Shown here: positions 25,661 through 35,964 of the stretch, one piece after another | Numbering within the stretch: position 1 is the stretch's first letter | How the letters are laid out: every line of letters starts with the position of its first letter | Assembly: GCA_028554645.1 (NCBI GenBank) | Contig: JAQOOI010000078.1 | Coordinates: forward strand, 434,001 to 498,000 | DNA length: 64,000 nucleotides | From: Omphalotus guepiniiformis | Taxonomy: Eukaryota; Basidiomycota; Agaricomycetes; Agaricales; Omphalotaceae | Reading direction: 5' to 3' | Notes under the pieces: generated by a model | Told to the model about the DNA's origin: nothing | The model's input: the letters and a program-made list of their open reading frames with translations, nothing else | Databases searched by the model: none | Translations under genes and position numbers: made by a program

Positions 25661-27191
25661 ATGGGAATCTCATTCGGTTCCTTCGATTCAATATGCCAAA
25701 CAGCAGCTCTTGTTATCTGCCCTCTTGTGGGTACTGATCAGGGTATAGAACCTACTTGTTATAGTAGGAATGTTGATATTGGTGGGACGTTGATTTTTCA
25801 ACCTTGTGGGTCGTTTTTTGAGTGTTTTACGACGTTGATGCTGATGTTGACGTTTTTGTCTTTTCCCGCCACGCTGCGTTCTGCCTTGCTCTGCACGCCA
25901 CGCCGCAACCGATGCTCTGCTTTGCTTCGCCCCCGCCCCACCTCGCTGCTTCGCTCCACCTAGCAACATGCTTCGTCCACATCGTAGCCATCGTAATGAC
26001 AATAATCATGATCCTCCACATCCGAAGTAAATACACAGCAGTAGGAAGAAAAGAAATTGTCATGTTTTTCTGGATGTACATGGCTATTGAATTATTAGCC
26101 ATGTTTCTTGATTCTGGTATTATACCTTTTTCGAATGCTGTTTATCCCGTGAGTTCCCTTTTCTCTTCATACCCTTCCTTTCCTTTCTCACTTTTTCTCC
26201 CTGCTACGCCTCGTCTCGCCTCGCTTCGTTACGCTCGCTCGCAGTGGTTCGCAGCAATCTACACAGGACTCGTCTCTTCCGCCTACTGCTGTCTCCTAAT
26301 CAACGCCTTTGTCGGTTTCCAATTCGCAGAAGACGGTACCCCTCTCTCACTCTGGCTACTCCGAATCTCCTGTCTAGCCGTATTCGGTGTATCATTCTTC
26401 ATCTCAATAGCCACCTTCAAAAACCTCGCCTCATTCACATTCACCAAACCCATTGGACTATGGATAATATACCTCATCTGGCCAATCATATGTGTTGCGA
26501 TATATGTTGTATCGCAACTTGTATTGGTATTTAGAACGCTTGAAGATCGATGGCCTTTGGGTGATATACTTTTTGGAGTTGCGTTTTGGGTGATTGGGAT
26601 GGTGTTGTTGTTTGGGTTTAGTGAGGAGATATGTGATGCGATACAGCATTATCTTGATGGGTTGTTTTTTGCGACGCTTTGTGTGCTTTTGAGTGTTATG
26701 ATGGTTTATAAGTATTGGGATAGTATTACGGTTGGTCCCCCTCTCCCACTCTCCCCCCCAAAACTCAGTTCTAATATCCGTACCTCCCCCCGTTTTTGTA
26801 GCGCGAAGATTTGGAATTCTCTGTAGGATCAAAAGCGACGGTATGGGAAGTTAAAGATCCGTTGTTATCAGGGAATAGTAATGGGATGGGAGGAGGGTAT
26901 GCATCTTCTGGTGGGAGAGGTGATTATTCGGAGGAAGATGTTGGGAGTTATTATCAGGGGCAGGGTCCGCAAGGCCAGGGGCTGCAGGGATTGCAGGGAC
27001 CGCAGGTTTTCAGTGGAGGGTATGAGAGACAGAAGACTGCGTCGCTTGTTGGGGGTGTTAGTGGGACTCAGTTGTATCAGCAGGGTGGGATGGGAGGAGG
27101 GGGAGGGGGAGGGAAGGGGTATGGAGGAGGGGGAGGAGGAGGAGGAGGAGGGAGGGGTGGGTATCCGCCTGCTGGAGCTGGAGGGTATTGA
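25661..27191 (+). CDS. CHS7: chitin synthase export chaperone (CHS7 family)
   Basis: Four exons, 25661-25805, 25964-26148, 26245-26730 and 26802-27191, giving 401 residues with consistent phases. It begins [20 protein letters not shown] with [17 protein letters not shown], the CHS7 opening, and continues [40 protein letters not shown], and [20 protein letters not shown]. About seven hydrophobic segments are present. The membrane part ends at [17 protein letters not shown], a conserved landmark. CHS7 proteins sit in the endoplasmic reticulum and help chitin synthase III leave for the cell surface. The C-terminal tail is unusually Gly-rich (runs of 7 to 10 Gly after residue 370) with Gln-Gly repeats, and is probably disordered. 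The start follows a pyrimidine-rich leader. Confidence 0.92.
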
Positions 27192-27390
27192 TTGATTGAG
27201 TGGAGGAGTGGAGGATTGGACTAGGTATATTACCCTTTTTTGTGTTTCTGTGTTTTACGTGTTGTGATGGTGTTGGTGGTGGTGTTTTTTACCTTTCTTT
27301 TTTTTTTCACTTCTTTTTAGTTGAGCTTACAGATATCAGAATACGTATTATACGTTTTATTGCATTGGTATTCGGACTGGACCTTGGGAT

Positions 27391-28560
27391 TTAATGGCAA
27401 GTCGACAATTTGGGTGGGTTGGGTAGGTGGGTTGGGTAAGTAAGTAAATGAGTGATAAGTATCATCATCGTCTTTATTGATTTGAAGGCAATTGGAAGGG
27501 GAGTTAATGAAAGCGCTAGCGTTCAAGCTTCACTGAGAGGCTCAAGTTCGATTTCAGGTTGGTTATTCAAAATCTCCTCGGGTGTGATCCCATACGAACT
27601 TTGGTATTACTAGTAAGTAAGTATGTAGGTCAAGTGAGTAAGTATACAAAACGTCAACCAAGGTCAACCAGTGCGCGTTTGCATATGCTCCGACTTTGAC
27701 TCTGAGTCGATTAACTCAGATGGTTGGTGGAGGTGGAGCGAAACGAGGGCTCTCAGGCGGTGCTACTTGAAGCCTGGCGGGAGCGCGAGGGTACGGGGAA
27801 TTTAATGGCGAGTCGACGATTTGGGGGGTGGGGTGGGATGGGTTGGGTAAGTAAATAAGTATCCTTCGTTTCAAAGTAAACGCTTATTGAACCCTATTGA
27901 ACCCCGCAGGCTCGTCTCGTCCCCTGGGAGGTTGCAATTAGAAGTGCTACAGCCTACGTAGCTTTCCAGTTCAATTTCAATTGGTTATTCAAAGTGATCC
28001 CATACGATGAATTGATGGACTTGGGTACTGGTAGGTAGGTAGGTAGGTAGGTAAGTGAGTAAGTACACAAAGCACGCACAGGTCACTGGCAGTGCGCGTT
28101 TGCATATGCTCCGACTCCTACTCCAAGTCGTCGTTGACAATGAATGATGGATCGATCGACTCAGAGCTTGGTGGAGGTGGAGCTTGGTGGAGGGTAGAGG
28201 TGAAGCGACTGAGGACTCGGAGGGTATCAGCGGTGCTACTGTACAGTCCACGGTGTGTATTCTCAGAAAGGCCAGCCGGGAAGCGAGGGTACGGGGTTGG
28301 GGTCGACGATTCGATGTTGGGTTGCCAGGTAAGTAAATAAGTGATAAGTATCAACATCGGTTTACGTCCCCTGGGACCTGGGAGGGCTGAGGCAGGCTGA
28401 GGCTGAGCGCTGAGACTTAAAGGCAATTGAAAGGGCAGTTTCTTCTACGTAGCCTTCAAGTTTGATTTCAATTGGTTATTCAAAATCCCGCCGAGAGGTG
28501 ATCCCATACTACGAACTTTGATATTTACTAGTAAGTAAGTAGGTAAGTAGGTACATGATA
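27391..28560. repeat. degenerate tandem repeat, three or more copies
   Basis: Modules recur in the same order at about 27391-27694, 27799-28115 and 28290-28560: TTAATGGCRAGTCGACRATT, GGTTATTCAAARTC with GATCCCATAC, a GTAAGTAAGT run, and the 24-bp block at 27671-27694 that is identical at 28092-28115 (GTGCGCGTTTGCATATGCTC then CGAC). Copies are roughly 400-500 bp apart and well diverged. No open frame is preserved. Confidence 0.8.
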
Positions 28561-29806
28561 GTGGTAGGTAGGTAAGTTACTAAGTATGCTGCGATACCGA
28601 GTCGTTGAATCAGTTGATGGATGGATGGATCAACTCAGCGCAGTCTCAGCTTAGGCAGAGCTTGAGGTAAAGTTTATGCGCAAGGGTCACCTACTGCTTA
28701 TTCGGCGTTGGGTGGATAAGTGATAAGTATGACAATTTGAATCTAATAGCGCGAGATTGAGTTCAAGTTCAAGCATGTTCAAACTTCAAGCTTCAAGTTC
28801 CAAGGGTACTTCAATTACTAAGGAAAAAGTTCGAAACAGGCACGAACCCTTCCTTGTCACAGCCCTCACAGCCTCCCCGACTCGGAGCAGTTGAACCGTC
28901 GCGTGAACGCTTCTTCAAAATCAGGCGGGCCACTGGTCTGACGCAGGGGCCAGGGCAAGTTACCCAAGGATACCCAGACTACTCTACAGTACACTGACCC
29001 CAGGGCCCATCATGATCATAGATTCGGAACCGGGAAACGAGGATGGGATACTGTAAGTGACTTGCTGTCAGTGCTGAAAACCTGTTACAGTGTTACTAAG
29101 ATCATGATGAATGGATGATTGATATGATTCGTTGGTATGTATCGAATGTATCAGTTGTTCAGTACTTCAGTGGCGCCGCTGGATGGTAGTGGATGGTAGT
29201 GGATGGTATGGATTGATTAGATCTTTTTTCTTGTTCCTTTTTCGAAATCAATTGGGAGAGGATTATGAGATTTTGGAGCTTATGCGAAGCATTGAAGCTT
29301 GAAGCTTGAAGCTTTGGAAGATAATTACATCATGATTCGACGACGGGTTCAATTGGACGGGAACAAGCATGGGCGGCCAAGATTCTTGCCAGTGCCAGCG
29401 GTGATATTGATTTTGCTCTTACTAAGACCTCAACTGCTTCAGCGCCTCATTGGACTCGGAAAGCATGGACACAGTGGTGGGCTCATACGCGTACTACGTA
29501 CGCATGGTATACATAGCGCAACGACACCGCATTATTTTCATTTACAATTTCAAGTCTATTTAGAGATACCGACGGGAGCGTAGTACCAGGGGTAAGTAAC
29601 TCAGTGAAGCACTGACTTCAACTTTGAAACTGACAGATCGTATCAGGACGGTAAGTACTGTACAATGGCTACGCCGTATAGATATCTCCGGTCCCCGAGA
29701 AACCTGCATTGACGCAAAGGACAAGAGGGTGTTAGTACGGGAACGGGTATTCATCATGACAGTAGGTAAGGATCTAACCAACACAAAGAAAGAGGGAAAA
29801 AAACCA

Positions 29807-29814
29807 TATAAAAA
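29807..29814 (+). promoter_or_regulatory. TATA box of first DPBB gene
   Basis: TATAAAAA lies 120 bp upstream of the ATG and is followed by CCCC. The same TATAAAAACCCC sequence stands before the tandem paralogue, supporting a shared, strong core promoter. Confidence 0.7.
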
Positions 29815-29926
29815 CCCCTCACACGTCCACTCCCAGTTCCTCATTGAGCTGGTCTCATTCATCGCAATCCAACTAAACCTTCACTGACAAATTCACGTTC
29901 TTAATCTTCACCTAACGATTCTAACG

Positions 29927-30509
29927 ATGTTCGCTCAGAAAATCGCCTACGCTATCGCTCTTGTATCCGTGCTGGCCATGTCAACTACGACGACGAGAGG
30001 TGCGACTCTAGCTGCTCGTGCCAACTCTGGTGATGGGACTTTCTATGCGACTGGACTTGGTGCTTGTGGTGTTACGAATACGGATACGGATCTTATCGCT
30101 GCTATGGCACATGCGACGTTTGATAGTTTTCCGTAAGTATTAGGCCTTTGTTTTGTGCCAGTGGTTTCGTGTTTTGCGTTTCGTTGGGTACTTACGACGA
30201 GTTGCTTTCAGTGGAGCGACTGGAAACCCAAATACGAACCCTATATGTAACAAGCAAGTTCGTGCGACCTGTACGTCCATTTAATTCCTCCTTTCCTGCC
30301 TTTTTGCATCTCTTACTTACTTACTTACCCTCCCTTCCCTTTCCCTTCCATCCCCTCTAGACCAAGGCAAATCCGTCACCGTAAAGATCACCGACAGATG
30401 TGCAGGCTGCGCAGGTCAATTCGACCTTGACTTCTCCCCTTCTGCATTCTCGAAAATCGCAGATCAAAGCGCAGGGAGAATTCATGGGGTTCAGTGGGAG
30501 TACGTCTGA
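29927..30509 (+). CDS. small secreted RlpA-like double-psi beta-barrel protein (DPBB copy 1)
   Basis: Three exons, 29927-30132, 30212-30270 and 30361-30509, giving 137 residues. An N-terminal signal peptide (MFAQKIAYAIALVSVLAMST) is followed by the DPBB domain: GDGTFYATGLGACGVTNTD, NPICNKQVRAT, VTVKITDRCAGCAGQFDLDF and GRIHGVQWEYV. The cysteines (GACG, NPIC, DRCAGC) match the expansin/RlpA-like family of small secreted fungal proteins. ITDRC and the downstream FDLDFSP are the family's most conserved points. Family members are extracellular and thought to act at or bind cell-wall polysaccharide. Lytic activity is not shown for most, and this copy has no binding module. It is a close tandem relative of the gene at 32835. 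Confidence 0.9.
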
Positions 30510-32834
30510 GCGAGTTCTTCAAGTTAGTTCAATTTGATTCGTTTGGGAGGGAGGGAACGAAGGAGTGTGTGCTTCCTTAGTTGTGTAGTACGCTCCGTTC
30601 CGAGTGTAGGAGGTTTCTTGTTGTTGTTTAATAATGTTGAATGTTATAGTGAGGTGAAGTGCTTGGAGGTTTGGCGATGTCCGAACCACTTCGACGGTCG
30701 TGGTTGGTATGTATAAGTCATTGCATAAGAAGTTGCAACTTGCACCGGACGTTCATATACTGGTGGTCTCTCATTGGAAGACATCACTACAAAGAGACAC
30801 CGTCCGAGTCCCGAGTCCCGACGCCCGAATTTTGATTGAAAGTCTGGATCTGAGGATCCAGAGCGACCTCAGGAAGTTTACCGCCACGGGCCACTTGAAG
30901 TTATTGTATGTAAGTATGTAAGTATCTAGTGTCACAGTACTTACTAGCTGTAATTTAATGAGGACGCTTTACTCAGTTAGCGCTCGGTGTACGGTGTACG
31001 GGGGTGTAAGTAAGTAACAAGTACTGTAAGTAAAAGTAACCAGTTCAAAAAGTCATTCGTGTCTGAATGTCTGGATGCCTGAATGCAGTGTCTCTGTGCT
31101 ACCTACAGCGAGAGCCATCTGGCCGGCGGCTTATGACCAGGCCCGCGTAAGGCTTACCGGGCGGCGGGAGGATCCGAGGGACGCGGAATGAGGACGGGAG
31201 GCGGAGGGGGGGAGTAGGAGAGGGAACCTGACAGTGAATATTTGAATCCTCATATTTTATCGAGGTCCGTTACGATAAAGGCGACTTCGAATGGTCAATA
31301 ATCTGTACGTACGTCTGGACTTGGCCGGCGGGACCTTGACAACTCGAGATTTGGTATGTATGGATATGTAAGCTGTAAGTACTAGTAAGTATGCAGAAAA
31401 GCACGCAATGTTGATAATCCGTCTTGTCTTTCCAAATTCCAATGCTCATTTGTATTTTGCATACTGTACACTTATGTTCCGAGTCTTTGATGATCAACTC
31501 AGAGCAGGCAGAGTCCTGCAGAGTCGGCAGAGCGCTCGGCGAATGCGAACGTTCGAACCGTCATCGGACCGTCATGCATCATGAACGAGGCTCCCCCGCC
31601 AAGACGACAAACGTGGTGATTCTTAATGATTTTACCATCTGGATTTCTGGTCCCTGGATATTCGGATTCTCGACTAAAATGCTAATGCTGTGTGGTTTGA
31701 ATGAAATTGAATCCGAGTCTGACTCGGGTCCTTCGGATGTAAGGACCTGTAAGGACAAGTTAACGCAATTGTAAGTATTGAGATACTTACTTACTTACTT
31801 ACTTAACGTTGGGGTCTACAATAAGGATTTTCAGCTTGAAGGGCCCGGGACGTAGTAAGTACGATAATCTCAAGTTCCCGTTTCATACACTCAGGCTTAG
31901 CGCATCGATAGTTGCGGCAGTAGGGCCCCTCTGGGCCTCGGACGCACCATGCGTGATTATACACGGTGTAAGGACCCAGGGAGACCACATCTTACATTGG
32001 CATTGTGTCAGTGATAGAAACGAGATGTAATCATCAGGGGATAATGCACATGTCTTATGATTCAAATTGATAATTCGTTCGTTGTACCTACAGGGATCAG
32101 CAATCTGCGTTTGATGAGTTCAAGTTTGTTATTTTCAAATTCCATCTTGAACTTTGCGGTATGCTCTTCAAAAAAGTTGAAGCTTGCTTGAACGTGAACC
32201 TTTGTTACCTTCAACAACCCATGGAAGTACTGTTCAAACTTCATAAATCCGAATTTTCGCCAGTAGAGATTTGCGATCATCGAACATCATTGACTACGAT
32301 TTTGATTTTCGTTGCTCATTATAACTCCTTTACTAGCGTGCTTCACAGCGGTAAGTATGGCTCATAGTCCATACGAGCACATACATATGGAAACCAACGC
32401 ATCGCCGCGTGGGTTTGCGGCGGCTACCTCAGTCATGCCTTATGCTGCCTTATGCTGCCTTACGCCAGCCCTCAGAGGGAGTAGGGGTAGGGTACCTAGA
32501 ACTTCAAAATCACAGATCGTATCAGGACTGAACCTGACCGACCATGAAGGCTACCAGAGGTGACCATGGTACGCAATTACGCTGTATAGATATCTCCGTA
32601 AAACTTTAACGGTCCCGGAAGTCGAAGTCTGCAGAGCAGCATAGACGCACTGATCAGGACAAGGATGTTAGGTACGACCCATGTAAGACAAACGGTATAA
32701 AAACCCCAACACTTTCAGTCAAGTAACTCAAGTCCTACCTTCACCCAAACTACCCACTGGGCCAGTCACAGTCCCAACTCCTCCTGTCATTACCTACCTA
32801 CCCTACCTCTAAGCCCACATTCTTTCTTCCAACG
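30510..32834. other. intergenic between tandem DPBB paralogues
   Basis: 30530-30730 resembles 33490-33750 downstream of copy 2, and 32510-32834 resembles the promoter of copy 1, so these are parts of the duplicated unit. The middle (about 30730-32480) has (ACTT)n runs near 31783-31805 and no supported gene. Confidence 0.55.
32696..32703 (+). promoter_or_regulatory. TATA box of second DPBB gene
   Basis: TATAAAAA, 139 bp before the ATG, followed by CCCC as in copy 1. Confidence 0.7.
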
Positions 32835-33436
32835 ATGTTCGCTCAAAAAATCTCCTACGCCATCGCTATCGCTCTTGTATCCTTCCTAGGGGCCATGACC
32901 TCGACAAGCGCGGCACCTACTACTCTAGTTGCACGCACCAACACTGGTGATGGAACTTACTTTGCACCTGGACTCGGAGCGTGTGGTATCCTAAACACTG
33001 ATGCGGATCTTATCGCTGCGGTGGCTTATGCGACGTTTGATAGTTATCCGTGAGTTTTTTTTTCGCGTTGCTTTGTTAGCTCCGAAGCTTGAAGGCTCTG
33101 GTTTGGAGGGGAAGGAGCGGATTACTTACTACGAGTTTGTTTACAGCGGAGCGACTTCAAACCCGAACTTGAACCCAATTTGTAACAAGCGAGTTCTTGC
33201 GACCTGTAAGTTCATTAACCCCTTAACACCTTAAGTACACCTTGAACACCTCCTTACTAAACCCATCCCATCCATCCTCCCTTATAGACCAAGGCAAAAA
33301 CGTAACCGTAGCCATCACCGACAGATGTGCAGGCTGCGCAGGCACATTCGACCTCGACTTTTCCCCTACTGCCTTCTCACAGCTCGCGGATCAGAGCGTA
33401 GGGAGGATTCATGGAGTTGAATGGAATTACGTCTAA
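32835..33436 (+). CDS. small secreted RlpA-like double-psi beta-barrel protein (DPBB copy 2)
   Basis: Three exons, 32835-33049, 33147-33205 and 33288-33436, giving 140 residues with exactly the intron positions of copy 1. The second and third exons have identical lengths in both. Signal peptide MFAQKISYAIAIALVSFLGA, then GDGTYFAPGLGACGILNTD, NPICNKRVLAT, AITDRCAGCAGTFDLDFSP and GRIHGVEWNYV. The role is probably extracellular, at the cell wall, as for copy 1. The pair arose by a duplication that took the promoter and 3' flank along. The paralogues differ at many residues, so the duplication is not recent or selection has driven change. Confidence 0.9.
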
Positions 33437-35964
33437 TTTTGTCTTGTCAATGGCGAGGTTCAGTTGAAGCTCAACAAATTTTTATTCATTCGTTTGATTT
33501 GTTTGTTTGTTTGTTTGGGGGAGGGACTCGGAGGAGTGCTTCCTTGGTTGTGTAGTGCTGCGCTGAGCGCTCCGTTCCGAGTGTATGTAGAAAATGTTTT
33601 ATTTATTAATTTATTGGGAGTTTTGTTGTTTAGTAGTGGGTGATGGAATATGGCATGACCGTCAATGATGACCTGGCGGTGCTTGAGACTCTGGAAGCAA
33701 TGTCCGAACCACCCGAAGAACGCGGTTGGTTGGTATAAGGCATTGCATCAGAGGTGCACCAGACGTCCCTAGACGACGCTGTACACCAGTTACTGACGAA
33801 AAACAACAAGGCCGACAGACAGTTACCACATCGGATTTCTAGGAATAGTAAATCATCAACAACCGTGGTTCTGCATACCGAACGTACCATATTTACTCAC
33901 AGAGGCACCCAAACCAGAAGACACCACGGCAGCGAATGGATATCTGAGTATCATCTCCAGCAGTGTATTATACTTTCAACGCAGGGTCGTACAAGTTCAA
34001 GTTCATATGCATACAGCAGCAGCATACTTGATAAGCACTGTGACGAATGACGAAGATGACAAAGATCATTGGATGGATCCGAGAGAGGCTTGACAACTTG
34101 AAGTTCGTTCAAGGCCTGGAGCAGGTATTGAAAGTGTGTGTATTATTATTGATATCGGATCCGAAAAGCAAAGGAAAACGCTCGATGAGTGAAGGCAGGT
34201 TTCGAACAAAGAGGCATGGCGTCGATTATGGGAACCCAGACAGCGAACGGGCACGATTTGGCGAGCAGCTTGAAGAACAATGCGAACTAAGTAGCCATAA
34301 TGGAAGATGGGTGCAATGCTTCGAAACATTCCTTCATCATCGAGCGAGGGTGACCGTGTAGGGATCATGATGAAGACTTTTAGCAATGCATCCCCGCAGG
34401 TGAGATCACGAACGACCATCACAATCATAATGAACCCAAAAAGATCATCTGCGTTGTTTCGACTGGACAGATCCGAAGTAGGTTCCTAAAGACAGGTCGG
34501 GAACTCAGCGCTCAGCGCTCAGCCCGAGTTCGGAAGAACATCAATGATGGAGTATGGAAGTACGAGCTCGCCCTTTTCTTGATTCTGAAGCCTTCCTGCC
34601 TTCCTCGTGGGGCTTGCATGACCTGTACACGTTGAACGTTGACTCCAAACTATGTACTATTGCGGCATCTTGAAGATCAAATACCGCACGGCGCGACGCG
34701 ACGAAAGACGGTGTCGGTGGAGGTTGGCGTTGGCCTATCCGCATCGCATCGCCTGGTTTTATTATAAGAATACACGTCACGTCGCACGATTCGTTCGAGT
34801 ATTTTTGAGCGCGAACTGGGAATCATGATATGTCCACTCGGAGGAACTGAGATGATATGTAGAAGTCATTGGAATAGATGATAGTTGCTTCGGCGACTAA
34901 AGTCCGTGACTCCGTGTATATCAACTGAAGATGCATCATTTCAGAAGACAGGAAGGACATGTCACATAGTACAAAGGGGTTCAAAAGTGTAAATCTCACT
35001 CGTTGCCGCGCCGTGCGGAGTATCCTAGTGTAGTTTGTACATAAGTGAAGCCGTAGGCCCACACTTCTGTGGAGACATTGTGGAGACTGACCGGGACCCT
35101 CGAGTTCAAGCTCCTTCAGGCTTCAGGCTCGTTCGCGAAGAAACAATTGACATGTCCATGTCAGAGCCCTTTACATATTTCCCTCCGATCCCTGGTTTGG
35201 TGTGTAATTCGTTGCTACGACGAGCTGCGACAGCGACAGTGAACGTTTGTTTAATAATTTGAGCTTGAGGGGGTGATAGAGATATTTAGATATTTTTAGA
35301 GTTTGAGTTTAGAGACGGTATGAGTAGACCGCCCGCGGCCGCAAGTCCGAGGCCGAGCGGGGAAGGTGAGAATACGCCGCTAAATGTTTCCTGTTTCGGA
35401 CCGAGTAGCGCCGGCGGACGCGTACGGGTTTCTGTTTCTCCCAAACGCCACTAAGTATTGCCATTTCGACAAAGGCAGCCGAGCCCCTACAGTGCCCCTA
35501 CATATCGATCTCTCTCCACAGGTACAGTTGTCAGTACTTATATCAAAGACTTATTTACGGACCAGGATCAGTGACGGGACCAGGAAGAAGAAGATGAGCA
35601 CAAGAAAGAGAATCTCGAACGGTACATAGTCGGTGGTACTATGGTATGTACATACAATTACTACATACTTACCAAAAAAACTCCACTCCAAAGGGAGGCG
35701 AGGCGCGCGCTCTGCGTTAAATTTACTCACTTTAGGAAGCAAATCTGAAATCGCGGGCATCTCAATCCGATTGTACCTAACACCGTAACAGGGTACACCT
35801 GTCACTCAGCGGTTCGACACGCCGTGGCCCGTAGGACCAAGGCTTCTCGGCGGCTTTGCTTTTCACCTCACCTCCCTCTCCTGTCCCCTTCTTTCCTTCC
35901 TTCACTTCCTTTCTTTAACCCTTCACTTGTCGTTCTTTATTTTCAACTTACTCTGACTCTTGTA
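33437..35964. other. intergenic, no gene recognised
   Basis: The first 350 bp match the 3' flank of DPBB copy 1. The rest contains no frame with family resemblance. A GC-rich patch (CCGCCCGCGGCCGC) sits near 35330, and the last 150 bp, T/C-rich (TTTCCTTCCTTCACTTCCTT), form the amylase leader. Confidence 0.5.

Larger units (their letters stand above)
27192..29926. other. intergenic with a degenerate repeat field
   Basis: 27192-27390 is the CHS7 3' flank. Repeats occupy about 27391-28560. From 28600 to 29600 only fragments such as CTTCAAGCTTCAAG and GTGGATGGTA repeats are seen. The last 300 bp are the promoter of the first DPBB gene. No supported gene. Confidence 0.5.

Noticed and set aside
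35824..35964. In-frame upstream extension of the amylase
   Set aside because: The extension is a T/C-rich leader; the ATG at 35965 begins a clean signal peptide.
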